Under the pieces are notes generated by a model. The model ran no database searches and had not been told where the DNA came from. It saw nothing but the letters and a program-made list of their open reading frames with translations. Both the position numbers and the translations under genes were made by a program. Below, piece by piece: positions 47,813-57,369 of a stretch of DNA of 64,000 bases (the stretch's first letter is position 1; each line of letters begins with the position of its first letter). The DNA comes from JBKHDT01 sp046541195 (lineage in GTDB: Bacteria > Pseudomonadota > Gammaproteobacteria > Halothiobacillales > Halothiobacillaceae): NCBI GenBank assembly GCA_046541195.1, contig JBKHDT010000005.1:1-64000 (forward strand), read 5' to 3'.

Positions 47813-49816
47813 ATGAAAGAACTGGTGGCCAACTTCAGTATCGCCGCAAAGACCCTCGCCGGCTACGGGCTGGTGCTCGCCCTGCTGCTGGCGATGGCCG
47901 GGGTCACGGTCATCAACCTGCACACGGTGGAGCGGGCCGCGGTCGAGGTGACCGAGAAGCGCCAGCCGGCAGCCTTCGCGGCCGATGCCATGCTGATTGC
48001 CCTGGAGCAGATGGTGGCCTCGCTGGGGTTTTACCTGCAAAGCAAGTCCGCTACGGACCTGAAGCACTTCGAGGAGGCGCGTCAACGGGTTTCCGAGGCG
48101 CGGGCGGAGCTGGCCGAGCACAGCGATCGCGACCTGGCCGCGATCGATCGGCGGATCGAGGGCTTCTCCCAGCTCGCCGGCGAGATCATGGCCATCTCCG
48201 GGGACGAGGAGCGCAACATGCCCGGCCTGGCCTATGCCAATCGGCATGCCAACCCCCGGACCATGACCATTTCACAGTACACCTCGACCCTGCTGTCCCA
48301 GGAGGGCGACGTGGCCTTCACGTCGGCACGCAAGCCCCTCCTGATCGAGCTGGCCAACCTGCGGGCCGACTGGAACAGCGTTCTGGCCGCCTTTCGTGGC
48401 TACCTTGCCTTCCGCAGCCCGGCACTGGGCGAAAACTTCGCTCTGTATCTCGATCAGGTGATGACGCGCGTGGAGACTGTGCGCGCGCGCTACGGTCAGT
48501 TGCTGACCTTCGAACAGGAGGAGGCGGTCGAGGAGCTGGCGGTGATTCTGCCGCAGTTCGCAAAGGCGGCACGCGAGGCATTCGAAATTCATGCCAGCGA
48601 TGAGTGGCGGGTTGACGCCTACCGCGTCGCCAACGAGCTGATTCCCCAATTCCAGAAAATCGAAGCGGAGGTCGGCGGATTCGTTGCCGACGAGCAGGCG
48701 GCCATCCGGTCGCAGACCGAGCGGCTCGGCGGTGTCATCCAGAAGACCTGGCTCACTACCGGCCTGATCTCGGTGGCGGCGATGCTTCTGGTGATCCTGC
48801 TCGCCAGTCTGTCGGTGCTGACCCTTTCGACGCCGCTCAAGCAGGTTGCCCGGCGGATGCAGGACATTGCCCAGGGCGAGGGGGACCTCACCCAGCGGCT
48901 CCGGGTGGTGGGCCGGGACGAGATTGCCCAGGTGAGCATGGCCTTCAATACCTTTACCGAAACCATCCAGCAGCTGGTGCGTCAGGTCATCGGAACCTCG
49001 AGCGAGCTGAAGGGCTCGGCCAGCGGACTGTTGACCGCCTCGGAGCAGGGACGGACCGGCACGCACAGGCAGAGCCAGGAGACCGAATCCCTCTCGCAGG
49101 GCATGAGCCAGACGCTGGAGGCGGCCGAGGAGGTGGCGCGCAGCGCCGAGCAGACGGCCCAGGCGGTGCGCGAGGCACAGGAACTGGTCGCCGAGGGGCA
49201 GTCGGTCATCGCGACGAGCGCCGACTATGCCGATGCCCTTGACCGGAACATGGACAGCGCCGAGTCGTTGATCACGGATCTCGCGCGACAGACCCAGACG
49301 ATCGGCAGCGTGCTGGACGTGATCGGCGGCATTGCCGAGCAGACCAACCTGCTGGCCCTCAATGCCGCGATCGAGGCGGCCCGCGCCGGAGACCAGGGGC
49401 GCGGTTTCGCCGTCGTGGCCGAGGAGGTGCGGTCTCTGGCCACGCGCACCCAGCATTCGACGCAGGAGATAACCGGCATCATCCAGCGCCTTCAGGAGGG
49501 TGCCGGCAATGCCGTCGAGGCCATGACCCAGGGGCGTGCGCAAAGTGGCCGCAGTGCCGAGGCCACCCAGCGCGCCAAGGAGACCTTCGACCGGATTCTG
49601 GCCGCCATGGAGCGGCTGACGGACATGAACAACCGCATTGCAGCGTCGGCCGAGGAGCAGTCCTCCGTTTCGGCGCAGATGAAGGACAACATCGACACGA
49701 TCAACGTCATTGCCGGCGAAACGGCGGGTGCCGCCGATGAGATCAGCCGCTCGGGCGAGGAAGTCTCCCGTCATGCGGACGAGCTTGAGGCGCTTGTGCG
49801 CCAGTTCAAGGTCTAG
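47813..49816 (+). CDS. Methyl-accepting chemotaxis protein
   Basis: This is a transmembrane chemoreceptor of 667 residues. It has TM1 at about 13-36 (LAGYGLVLALLLAMAGVTV), a helical periplasmic ligand domain of about 270 residues, TM2 at about 312-336, a HAMP domain (LSTPLKQVARRMQDIAQGEG, then DLTQRLRVVGRDEIAQVSMA), and a long signalling coiled coil. The kinase-binding tip is IAEQTNLLALNAAIEAARAG (507-526) followed by GRGFAVVAEEVRSLA. There is no C-terminal pentapeptide for CheR binding. The all-helical sensor resembles HBM or four-helix types; the ligand is unknown. No che genes are near; a sigma-28-like promoter at 47607-47633 suggests co-regulation with flagella. Confidence 0.93.
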   Translation: MKELVANFSIAAKTLAGYGLVLALLLAMAGVTVINLHTVERAAVEVTEKRQPAAFAADAMLIALEQMVASLGFYLQSKSATDLKHFEEARQRVSEARAELAEHSDRDLAAIDRRIEGFSQLAGEIMAISGDEERNMPGLAYANRHANPRTMTISQYTSTLLSQEGDVAFTSARKPLLIELANLRADWNSVLAAFRGYLAFRSPALGENFALYLDQVMTRVETVRARYGQLLTFEQEEAVEELAVILPQFAKAAREAFEIHASDEWRVDAYRVANELIPQFQKIEAEVGGFVADEQAAIRSQTERLGGVIQKTWLTTGLISVAAMLLVILLASLSVLTLSTPLKQVARRMQDIAQGEGDLTQRLRVVGRDEIAQVSMAFNTFTETIQQLVRQVIGTSSELKGSASGLLTASEQGRTGTHRQSQETESLSQGMSQTLEAAEEVARSAEQTAQAVREAQELVAEGQSVIATSADYADALDRNMDSAESLITDLARQTQTIGSVLDVIGGIAEQTNLLALNAAIEAARAGDQGRGFAVVAEEVRSLATRTQHSTQEITGIIQRLQEGAGNAVEAMTQGRAQSGRSAEATQRAKETFDRILAAMERLTDMNNRIAASAEEQSSVSAQMKDNIDTINVIAGETAGAADEISRSGEEVSRHADELEALVRQFKV

Positions 49817-49928
49817 GAAGTCTCCGCACCGGGCCCTTCCCCGCCGCCGGGGCCGGCAGGCCACGCTCACGCGGCGGGCCTCGCCCGCTTCACGTCCCGC
49901 CAGTGCCCCGCCTTGTGTGCAAAGTGTC

Positions 49929-51140
49929 CTAAATCAAGCCCGTCCAGCCCATTCCCAATCCGCTCAGGCTCAGCGTGATGACCACTGTCCAGGGCGGCAG
50001 TTTCCAGGCAGCCAGCATCACGAAACCGGCGGCCACTAGTGCGAGGTCCAGTGGCTTGTCGAGGCTGCTGGTGATCAGCGGGTCGTAGAGCACCGCGGCA
50101 AGCACGCCAACCACCGCCGCATTGGCGCCGGCGACCGCGCCCCGGAGTTTCGGTCGGTGCGCGACCCGGTACCAGATGGGCAGAATGGCCATCAGCAGCA
50201 GGATGCCGGGCAGGAAGATCGCGATCAGGCCCAGCGTGGCGCCGAGCATCGGGGATTGGGCGGGCGCCAGCAGGTAACCGAGGTAGGCGGCAAAGGTGAA
50301 CAGCGGCCCGGGAACTGCCTGGGCCGCGCCATAACCGGCCAGAAAAGCCTCGGCTTCGATTTGGCCGGTCTGCACAAACGATCCTTCCAGCAGGGGCAGC
50401 ACCACATGCCCCCCGCCGAAGACCAGTGCGCCGGCTCGGTAGAAGGCATCAACCAGTGCCAGGCCCGGCAGGTCTGTCAGGCTTGCAAGCAGGGGCAGGC
50501 CAAGAAGCAGGGCTGTAAACAGCAGCAGCGGCAGCTGCCACCCGCCGGAAGAAGGCTTTTCCGGGGAGGGCGAGCGGGAAGTGTCCGATCGGAGCAGCGC
50601 CCCGGCCAGCCCTCCGGCCAGGATCGCAGCCATCATGCCGATCACCCCGCCGAACAACGCGATCAGTGCGATGGCCAGCACGGCGATGGTGGCCCGTGGT
50701 CCATCCGGACAAAGCTTGCCGGCCATGCCGACGACGGCGTGGGCCACGATCGCCACGGCGACAAGCTTCAGGCCATGGATCACCCCATCTCCCGCTGGGC
50801 CGGAAATCAGCACCGCGCCGGCTGCGAAAGCGGTCAGCAGGGCAGCCGAAGGCAGGGTGAAAGCCGCCCAGGCGAGCAGCCCGCCGGCGAGTCCACCGCG
50901 CTGCAATCCCAGTGCGAAGCCCACCTGACTGCTTGCCGGCCCCGGCAGAAACTGGCAGAGCGCTACAAGGTCCGCATAGCGCGCATCGTCCAGCCAGCGC
51001 CGCCGCTTGACGAACTCCTCGCGAAAATAGCCCAGGTGAGCGATCGGGCCGCCAAACGAGGTCAGCCCAAGCCACAGGAATGCCTTGAAGATTTCCACAA
51101 GCCGGGCTGGGCGGCTGCATGACGCGCTGACGTCGGCCAT
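49929..51140 (-). CDS. chrA: Chromate transporter (CHR family)
   Basis: ChrA is an inner-membrane pump that exports chromate; some family members carry other anions. The 403-residue protein is the long, two-domain form. Each half begins with the signature: FLWLGLTSFGGPIAHLGYFR with ALCQFLPGPASSQVGFALGL in the first, and YRAGALVFGGGHVVLPLLEG with YGAAQAVPGPLFTFAAYLGY in the second. About ten hydrophobic helices are visible. There is no ChrB or other metal-resistance gene nearby. It converges with the chemoreceptor gene, and 255 bp separate its start from the nucleotidase stop upstream on the same strand. Confidence 0.93.
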   Translation of the reverse strand: MADVSASCSRPARLVEIFKAFLWLGLTSFGGPIAHLGYFREEFVKRRRWLDDARYADLVALCQFLPGPASSQVGFALGLQRGGLAGGLLAWAAFTLPSAALLTAFAAGAVLISGPAGDGVIHGLKLVAVAIVAHAVVGMAGKLCPDGPRATIAVLAIALIALFGGVIGMMAAILAGGLAGALLRSDTSRSPSPEKPSSGGWQLPLLLFTALLLGLPLLASLTDLPGLALVDAFYRAGALVFGGGHVVLPLLEGSFVQTGQIEAEAFLAGYGAAQAVPGPLFTFAAYLGYLLAPAQSPMLGATLGLIAIFLPGILLLMAILPIWYRVAHRPKLRGAVAGANAAVVGVLAAVLYDPLITSSLDKPLDLALVAAGFVMLAAWKLPPWTVVITLSLSGLGMGWTGLI

Positions 51141-51362
51141 GGTTGGGTCCTCTTGAGGATGTGGTCAGGTTGGTCGGCGAGTGGGTTTGCTGCTGAGTTG
51201 ACGTCAAACAACGGCCTGTCGATCGGGTACCGCGGATATTTCAGGCCAGGGGAGGGGCTGCTCCGATTCATTGTGCGCGTGTGGGCCAGATTCGGAAAAC
51301 CGAACACCGGCGGATGCGCCAGGCAACCGGCCGGTGTTTGATTGACGAGTTGCTTGATCGGC

Positions 51363-51384
51363 CGTGCCAGCCGGAGCTGGCACG
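51363..51384 (-). terminator. Stem-loop after the nucleotidase gene
   Basis: On the minus strand, 11 bp past the nucleotidase stop, a perfect 9-bp stem CGTGCCAGC/GCTGGCACG (51363-51371 and 51376-51384) closes a TCCG tetraloop. No U-run follows, so it may stabilise the mRNA end or act as a weak terminator. Confidence 0.45.
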
Positions 51385-51395
51385 ATGGGCAGGCT

Positions 51396-53282
51396 TCAGC
51401 AGCTCGGGTTCTGGCTGTGGTTGCAGCCACTGGTGTCCGTGAACTGCTGGGTGCTGTACTCGTCCTGGGGCAGCTTGCGCAGTGCCTGTCCCTGTTCGGT
51501 CAGCGACTTGACGTAGTCGACGAAGCTCTGAGCGTACTCGGAGTAGGTGTCTTCGGAGCGTCCGTCCTCGGTGATGCGGCCAAAGGTTGCATACCCGTCG
51601 CGCCCGTTGCTGATGAAGTCGTGGGTCACCACCCGGTAGCTCCTGGTCGTGTCGATCGGCTGCCAGTCGCCGGTCAAACGCGGGTTGACCTCAACCTGAC
51701 TGATTCGCTGGCCGCGCGCCCGGGATGCGTCGACGTGGTAGCGCAGACCCGAGGCATAGGGATAGGCGCCGGTCGAACCGCCGTTGTCGTAGATGTTCGC
51801 CAGTGCGTCCTCAAGGACCTCGATGATCTCGGCGCCCGTCATGGTCAGGACCACCATGTTGTTGGCAAACGGCAGCAGGGCGTAGGCATCGGCAATGGTG
51901 AAGTCGCCGGCGGGAATATTGATGATCCCTACGCCGCCGCCGTTCTGGATGGCCATGTCGGCGGAGGGTTCCTTCATCAGAAATGCCTTGGCGACGATAT
52001 TGGAAATGTCAGAACCCCTTTCGTAGGTTTCAGACGGCTCGCAGAGCGGGGCTCCGCGATTGTCACCGGGAATCCGGGCAAGGCAGAGGTTCTCGGCCAC
52101 CTGACCAATCACGGTCTGCTTGAGCACGTCGACCTGTTCGTCGTAGCCGGCCAGAAGGCTGGTGGCGGTGCTGTCCGAAGCGACAGCGCGTACCTCCGGC
52201 AGCGCGGTCAGTCGCTCAAGAACCACGGCCTGGTCTGCTGCGTTGAGCGTGACTTCTTCTCCGCCCAGTTCGGCGGTGAAGCTGGCCCCGTCAATCGGCA
52301 TGACCGGGCTGCCGCTGCACTCGATGACCTTCCCGTTCTCGTCGAAGGACACGTCCAGGCGTCCCAGGACCTGGGTGTATTCCCAGGCCTGGACGACACA
52401 GGCCGTATCGCCATCTGCGTTGGTGACCACGGTTGGATAGGGGCCCTCCGGCTCGAAACCGAGGCCCATCAGGTTGTCTGCGCCGAGCAGCGTGTGCGAG
52501 TCCCCGCCAACCACGACATCAACACCGCGCAGGTTCTGGGCCAGTGTCGTCTCGTTGCCGTACTGGTAGTGCGTGAGCAGGATGATCTTGTCAACGCCCC
52601 GCGCCGCGAGCTCGTCGATGTACTTCTGGGCGGTAGCCGTTTCATCCAGAAACTCGGTGCCCGGCAGTGGCCGGGAGGAGTTCTTGGTCTTGCCCGCGAT
52701 GTCGATTCCAATGACACCGAGCTTCTGACCCGAGCGTTCGACAATGGTGTATGGGCTGATTCGATCCCGGATGGGTGATTCATTGGCGGGTACCACATTG
52801 GCCCCGAGCACCGGCGTCTGACAGGTGCCGGAATGCAGGTAATCAATGAAGCGGGCCAGACCTGCATCACTGTCGTCGAACTCGTGGTTTCCAACAGTGA
52901 AAGCGTCAAAGCAGATACGGTTCATCATGGCCGCGTCGGCTTCGCCCTCGAACAGGGTGTAGTACAGCGTTCCGGTGATGGCGTCGCCCGCATGCAGCTT
53001 GAGCACGTTTGCAGATTCGCCGGTCAACTCCTCGACCAGACCAATCATCCGCGGGTAGCCGCCGTAGCGCACTTCCACCTTGCCCGCGTCCGGCGTGATG
53101 GACAGTGGCAGGTCGGAGACGTCAAGGCCGAAGTCGTGCTCGTCGAGATGGGAATGGTGGTCGTTGATGTGCAGGATGGTGACATCCAGCGGCTCGTTGT
53201 TGTGGTCATCCGAGTTGCAGGCAACCATTGCGGCTAGTGCAGCGGCTAGTGCCGTTGCACGGGCTGCGTTTCGACGGATCAT
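51396..53282 (-). CDS. 5'-nucleotidase/UshA-type metallophosphoesterase lipoprotein
   Basis: This exported enzyme of 628 residues hydrolyses nucleotides or related phosphoesters in the periplasm or at the outer membrane. The signal ends in a lipobox (LAAMVAC), followed by NSDDHNN. The metallophosphoesterase domain has ILHINDHHSHLDEHD, LKLHAGDAITGTLYY, AFTVGNHEFDDSDAGLARF, ILLTHYQYGNE and VVVGGDSHTLLG, which hold the two-metal residues. The C-terminal 5-nucleotidase domain has GSDISNIVAKAFLM, IQNGGGVGIINIPAGDFT, FANNMVVLTMTGAEIIEVLE and SYRVVTHDFISNGRDGYATF. The substrate could be AMP, UDP-sugars or NAD. The last residues include two Cys (SGCNHSQNPSC). It is transcribed alone. Confidence 0.92.
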   Translation of the reverse strand: MIRRNAARATALAAALAAMVACNSDDHNNEPLDVTILHINDHHSHLDEHDFGLDVSDLPLSITPDAGKVEVRYGGYPRMIGLVEELTGESANVLKLHAGDAITGTLYYTLFEGEADAAMMNRICFDAFTVGNHEFDDSDAGLARFIDYLHSGTCQTPVLGANVVPANESPIRDRISPYTIVERSGQKLGVIGIDIAGKTKNSSRPLPGTEFLDETATAQKYIDELAARGVDKIILLTHYQYGNETTLAQNLRGVDVVVGGDSHTLLGADNLMGLGFEPEGPYPTVVTNADGDTACVVQAWEYTQVLGRLDVSFDENGKVIECSGSPVMPIDGASFTAELGGEEVTLNAADQAVVLERLTALPEVRAVASDSTATSLLAGYDEQVDVLKQTVIGQVAENLCLARIPGDNRGAPLCEPSETYERGSDISNIVAKAFLMKEPSADMAIQNGGGVGIINIPAGDFTIADAYALLPFANNMVVLTMTGAEIIEVLEDALANIYDNGGSTGAYPYASGLRYHVDASRARGQRISQVEVNPRLTGDWQPIDTTRSYRVVTHDFISNGRDGYATFGRITEDGRSEDTYSEYAQSFVDYVKSLTEQGQALRKLPQDEYSTQQFTDTSGCNHSQNPSC

Positions 53283-53474
53283 GACGGAATGTCCTCTCGT
53301 GGTGGACCCGGGTTAGCCACCTGATTTGGCTGCGGCCAATCCCCGTTTGCTCTCCGCTTCAGCCTGATGACCGGGTGGGGCATGGGACGGACTGGACCGA
53401 CTCCGCGCCTTGCCAGCACATTCTTTCCCCGCAGTCGGCGGGGCCCAATCAGCTTTGCTTCCCCGAATTTCTTC

Positions 53475-54923
53475 CTATCGTGCGCTTTTGGCCTTGATGG
53501 CCAGGGCCGCCTGGTTGCGCAGGGTGCGCAGCGCCGTGGTATTTTCGCTGTGGAACGTCGACTGGCTGCCCTCAAGGTAAAACAGGCCCAGTGGCGCCCG
53601 GTTGATGTAAATGGGATAGAGCATGGCACGGTCGGCCTGCCGCCGAAACTGCCACTCCAGGATACTGTCGGAGGGCATCGCTGGACGCATGATGTGCCGG
53701 TCGTCGCCTGTCTGGAAAATTTCGGCGATCCGGCTGGCTTCGTGCAGGGAGACGTTCATGTAGTCGCGCAGTTGCGCGTATTCCTCGCCAAATCCCATGC
53801 GCGGATGCAGTTGCCACTGCTTGCGGTTGAGCATGAACAGCACGGAGAGGTCCAGGTTCAGGCCCTGGTGCATGCCTTCAAGGATCGACAGAAAGACCTC
53901 GCCCAGTTCGTATTCGCCGGTCAGCAGTTCGGCGATGTCCTGGATGCTCTTGACCAGAAGCTCGGAGCGTTCGAGCTTGGGTGGCTCTTCAAAGTCCTTG
54001 GGCACCGGTTGGCCACCCTTGAGGCCGACGCGGGCCAGGAACGCGGGTGTGCCGTGCTCCTTGGCCAGCAGCACCCGGTATTCGATGATCCGGTCACGGG
54101 CACCCTTGGTCGCCTTCTCCAGTTGCTGGTGATCCAGTCCGGCGTCTCGGGCCAGCTCTGCCATCTGCTCCTGCATCTGCTCGTAGCTTTCGGCGGTGGC
54201 AATGACTGCCGAGCATTCCTTGGCGATCTGGGCGAGCCGCAGGGCGCGCGCGGCCGGGTCAAGCCGGCCGATCTTGCCTTCCTGGTGATGGGTGGTCAGG
54301 AATCGCCGCGCGGTCTCCGGCATGCCCCACTGTTCGCAGACCTCCCGTGCCAGTGCGACAGGCAACACGCCGATCACCTTTTGAATGGCGGTTTCCTCGG
54401 TCAGGTCTTCGCCGTGCATGAGCCGCTGGATCTCGGCCAGCTCGTCCTGGGCATGCCGGTAGACCAGCAGGGCGCCGAAGTCCTGAAACAGCGCGCAGAG
54501 AAACATTTCCTCGGGCGACAGGCCACCGAGCTGCTTGGCGAGACTCTGGGCCAGGAACGCCTGGTGCAACGCCTGCAGAAAGCGGCTTTGGAGCAGTTGC
54601 CCGTAGCGCCTGGACTTGATGTGCTCGAACAGTGAAAGGGCCAGGGCCGAACTGCGAACTTCCTCGAAGCCGAGCAGCACCACCGCCCGGGAGACGGTCT
54701 GAATTGGGCCGCCCATATGCCGGTACTGCGCGGCGTTGGACAGGCGCAACATCCGGTTCGTCAGCGCCGGGTCACGCAGGATCATCGCTGCCAGCTCGTT
54801 GGCCGAGCTGTATTCGTCGTCCACCAGTCGGTAGACCTCCTGGACGGTGCGCGCAAAGGCTGGAAAGTCCGGGTTCGCCGAGATCTTCTTGAGCAGCTTC
54901 TGATAGGCGTTGGTTGGCGCCAT
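53475..54923 (-). CDS. HDOD-domain signalling protein with C-terminal GAF-like domain
   Basis: The 482-residue protein has an N-terminal HDOD domain (about 10-215), an inactive relative of HD phosphohydrolases. It is seen in FPAFARTVQEVYRLVDDEYS, LAAMILRDPALTNRMLRLSN, IQTVSRAVVLLGFEEVRSSA and CALFQDFGALLVY. The C-terminal part (about 325-478) looks like a GAF domain (ELLVKSIQDIAELLTGEYEL, LSVLFMLNRKQWQLHPRMGF, DRAMLYPIYINRAPLGLFYL). HDOD proteins act in chemotaxis, motility and c-di-GMP-linked regulation, usually as adaptors. It is transcribed alone; the neighbouring chemoreceptor and the diguanylate cyclase are possible partners but nothing in the sequence links them. The partner and ligand are unknown. 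Confidence 0.85.
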   Translation of the reverse strand: MAPTNAYQKLLKKISANPDFPAFARTVQEVYRLVDDEYSSANELAAMILRDPALTNRMLRLSNAAQYRHMGGPIQTVSRAVVLLGFEEVRSSALALSLFEHIKSRRYGQLLQSRFLQALHQAFLAQSLAKQLGGLSPEEMFLCALFQDFGALLVYRHAQDELAEIQRLMHGEDLTEETAIQKVIGVLPVALAREVCEQWGMPETARRFLTTHHQEGKIGRLDPAARALRLAQIAKECSAVIATAESYEQMQEQMAELARDAGLDHQQLEKATKGARDRIIEYRVLLAKEHGTPAFLARVGLKGGQPVPKDFEEPPKLERSELLVKSIQDIAELLTGEYELGEVFLSILEGMHQGLNLDLSVLFMLNRKQWQLHPRMGFGEEYAQLRDYMNVSLHEASRIAEIFQTGDDRHIMRPAMPSDSILEWQFRRQADRAMLYPIYINRAPLGLFYLEGSQSTFHSENTTALRTLRNQAALAIKAKSAR

Positions 54924-55178
54924 GGGTTGACCGGTTTTCCGTTCCTGAGGACGGCGCAGAATACCATTTTTTGCACGGGCCTAGCCTGCGGGTGTTGCTG
55001 CCGTGATCGTTTTTTCCGAATCCCGAACCCGATGTCCCTGGTTCGGTTCAGGCCACGCGAGCCCGCCGCCACACAGCGTTCGGTCTCCAGGTGTCGCGAA
55101 GTGGACAATTCGGGCCAGACGCCCGGGCGACAGGCAGCCAGGCGGCAAGACGGATGCGCATCCGACTGCTGCCCCCGG

Positions 55179-55784
55179 TCAGCCCCCTTTGACCGGGGGC
55201 AGCAGCCGGAAGCGCCAGGGTGCGAGCCGGTCGGACTCCTCGGCATAGTCGATGCCGATCCGCGGTCCGCAGATGATCTGCCTGCCGGTCGGGGCCCCGG
55301 CCCGGGCGAGCCAGAGCCCAGCGCCGGTGGTTAAATCGAGGCCGTCGTGGGTCCGATCAATCGCCAGGGCTCGGGTGAGCTTGCCCGGGCCATTGGCGAG
55401 GCGATTCTCGGGGACCGGACGCAGATACTGCATTGTCTCCAGTCCCATGACCGGCTCCACGGCCCGGATCAGGACCCCGGCTGGGTAATCGGCCCGGTCG
55501 GTGACCACGTTGAACAGGTCATGCATCCCGTAGACGAGATAGACGTAGGCATGCCCGGGCGGCCCGAACAGCGCGCGGGTTCTCGGGGTGCAACCCCGGG
55601 CGCCGTGACAGGCGGTGTCCTGCGGGCCGTCATAGCATTCGGTCTCGACGATGCGCCCGGCGAGCAGGACACCGTTCGAGAGTTCCCGGACCAGCAGGCA
55701 GCCGAGCAGGTCGCGGGCCACCTCGATGGTGGCGCGGGCGTAGAAGTTCCGGGGCAGCGGGTCCGGGCGGGTCAGGGCTGGCAT
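55179..55784 (-). CDS. 3-methyladenine DNA glycosylase (AAG/MPG family)
   Basis: This base-excision repair enzyme removes alkylated purines such as 3-methyladenine and hypoxanthine. The 201-residue protein matches the AAG family: LPRNFYARATIEVARDLLGC, RIVETECYDGPQDTACHGAR with the catalytic-site Glu, TRALFGPPGHAYVYLVYGMH, LFNVVTDRADYPAGVLIRAV, and LANGPGKLTRALAID. The eukaryotic enzyme is Mpg/AAG and the bacterial one is often called Aag or YxlJ. The start overlaps the end of the thioredoxin-like gene by 13 bp on the same strand, so the two are probably co-transcribed. The protein is complete. Confidence 0.94.
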   Translation of the reverse strand: MPALTRPDPLPRNFYARATIEVARDLLGCLLVRELSNGVLLAGRIVETECYDGPQDTACHGARGCTPRTRALFGPPGHAYVYLVYGMHDLFNVVTDRADYPAGVLIRAVEPVMGLETMQYLRPVPENRLANGPGKLTRALAIDRTHDGLDLTTGAGLWLARAGAPTGRQIICGPRIGIDYAEESDRLAPWRFRLLPPVKGG

Positions 55785-56263
55785 TGCGGCAGCATGGGGT
55801 CCTCGATGCAGGATTCGGCCGTGCGCAGCGCCCGGTCGATCTGCCCACCGTACAGGTCGTAGTCGGCAACCCCGACAACTGCCCTGCCAAGCTGTGTTCC
55901 GTCCGGCCCCAGAAAGACCAGCGTCGGAGCCAGCTCGATTCCGAACGTCCGGGCAAACGCCCGGTCACGCACCTTGTCGCCTTCGGAATCGATCAGCGAG
56001 CGGCCCGTGTCCAGGCCCACGCGCCGGAACAGGGTGCGGGCGGCGTAGTCCGCGTTTCGGCTGAGCGGCTCCAGAAAGCTGGCCTCCACCTCGTGGCAGT
56101 AGTGGCAGTAGCTGGCATGAAAGAACACCAGCATGGGTACCTGCCGTTGCTGCATGGTTTCCAGGTCGGCCGGCAGATTTTCCAGCTCGGGGATCTTGGC
56201 CGCCTGCGCGGTGCCCGAAAGGGCGAGCAGGAGGAGTGTGATAATGTACAAATTTCGTTGCAT
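55772..56263 (-). CDS. Periplasmic thioredoxin-fold protein
   Basis: This exported thioredoxin-like protein has 163 residues. The signal peptide is MQRNLYIITLLLLALSGTAQ followed by AA. The CxxC site is in MLVFFHASYCHYCHEVEASF, with SFLEPLSRNADYAARTLFRR and the cis-Pro region IELAPTLVFLGPDG. It resembles the SoxW/thioredoxin_2 type of periplasmic reductants. Two extra Cys near the C-terminus (ESCIEDPMLPQCQ) may form a second disulfide. The start at 56263 was chosen for the signal peptide, although the frame opens further upstream. It overlaps the glycosylase gene by 13 bp and is divergent from hemC across 139 bp. Confidence 0.86.
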   Translation of the reverse strand: MQRNLYIITLLLLALSGTAQAAKIPELENLPADLETMQQRQVPMLVFFHASYCHYCHEVEASFLEPLSRNADYAARTLFRRVGLDTGRSLIDSEGDKVRDRAFARTFGIELAPTLVFLGPDGTQLGRAVVGVADYDLYGGQIDRALRTAESCIEDPMLPQCQP

Positions 56264-56402
56264 TCCGTGTTTTCCGTTTCGACGTGCCGCAGGCTGTCGG
56301 CCCCTGCCGGGCGTGGCCTTCGTCGTTTGGGGAGCGGCGAGAAGTACGGGTCCGGCCTGCCGTGTCCCGTCACGCGCCCGGATTGTACCCGCTTGAATCG
56401 CC

Positions 56403-57368
56403 ATGACCGTCGGGAGTCAACTCTTGGACCAGCAGAACCTCAAAGAATATCCGCCTCTTCGCATCGCCACCCGGGAAAGCCCCCTGGCCCTGTGGCAGGC
56501 CGAGCATGTCGCCGCCGAGCTGCGGCGTCTTCACCCGGGCCTGACCGTCGAGCTGGTCGGCATGACCACGCGTGGCGACCAGTGGCTCGACAGCCCGTTG
56601 TCGAAGCTCGGCGGCAAGGGGCTGTTCGTCAAGGAGCTGGAGGTGGCGATGATGGAAGATCGTGCCGACATCGCCGTGCACTCGATGAAGGATGTGCCGA
56701 TGCACTTTCCCGAGGGGCTGTCGCTGATTGCCATCCTCGAGGGGGATGATCCGCGGGATGCCTTTGTCTCGAATCAGTACGGCGGCCTGGACGAGATGCC
56801 CGAGGGCGCGCGCGTGGGCACCTCCTCGCTGCGCCGGGAGACCCAGGTTCGTGACCGCTTCCCGCATCTGGAAGTGCTGCCGCTTCGGGGGAATATCAAT
56901 ACCCGCCTGGCCAAGCTCGACCGGGGCGACTTCGACGCCATCATCCTGGCCGCCTCCGGACTCCGGCGCATGGGATTTCATGACCGGCTGAAGGCCTGCC
57001 TGTCGCCGGAAGAGTCGCTGCCGGCCGTGGGGCAGGGTGCGCTCGGCATCGAGGCGCGGGTAGCCGATGACTGGGTTCGCGCGCTGATCGAACCGTTGAT
57101 CCACCGGGACACCACCGTGCGCATCACGGCCGAGCGTGCGCTCAATACCCGGCTCAACGGCGGCTGCCAGGTGCCGATCGCCGGTTACGCCGAGCTGACC
57201 GGTGACCGCCTGTGGATGCGCGCGCTGGTCGGCAAACCGGATGGCAGCCTCACGCTGCGCGACGAGATCGAGGGTCCGCAGGATCAGGCCGAACAGTTGG
57301 GGATTGAGCTCGCCGACCGGCTCCTGGCCGCGGGTGCTGACGAGATCCTCGCGGCAATCCGTGCCTGA
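56403..57368 (+). CDS. hemC: Hydroxymethylbilane synthase (porphobilinogen deaminase)
   Basis: HemC joins four porphobilinogen units to hydroxymethylbilane in heme synthesis, in the cytoplasm. The 321-residue protein has LRIATRESPLALWQAEHVAA, GGKGLFVKELEVAMMEDRAD, AVHSMKDVPMHFPEGL, RVGTSSLRRETQVRDRFPHL, LRGNINTRLAKLDRGDFDAI, VGQGALGIEARVADDW, and the dipyrromethane-cofactor C255 in LNTRLNGGCQVPIAGYAEL. An N-terminal extension of about 17 residues precedes the conserved start. It opens the hem operon; hemD begins 1 bp after its stop (or overlaps it, if GTG at 57361 is used). Confidence 0.96.
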   Translation: MTVGSQLLDQQNLKEYPPLRIATRESPLALWQAEHVAAELRRLHPGLTVELVGMTTRGDQWLDSPLSKLGGKGLFVKELEVAMMEDRADIAVHSMKDVPMHFPEGLSLIAILEGDDPRDAFVSNQYGGLDEMPEGARVGTSSLRRETQVRDRFPHLEVLPLRGNINTRLAKLDRGDFDAIILAASGLRRMGFHDRLKACLSPEESLPAVGQGALGIEARVADDWVRALIEPLIHRDTTVRITAERALNTRLNGGCQVPIAGYAELTGDRLWMRALVGKPDGSLTLRDEIEGPQDQAEQLGIELADRLLAAGADEILAAIRA

Positions 57369-57369
57369 G

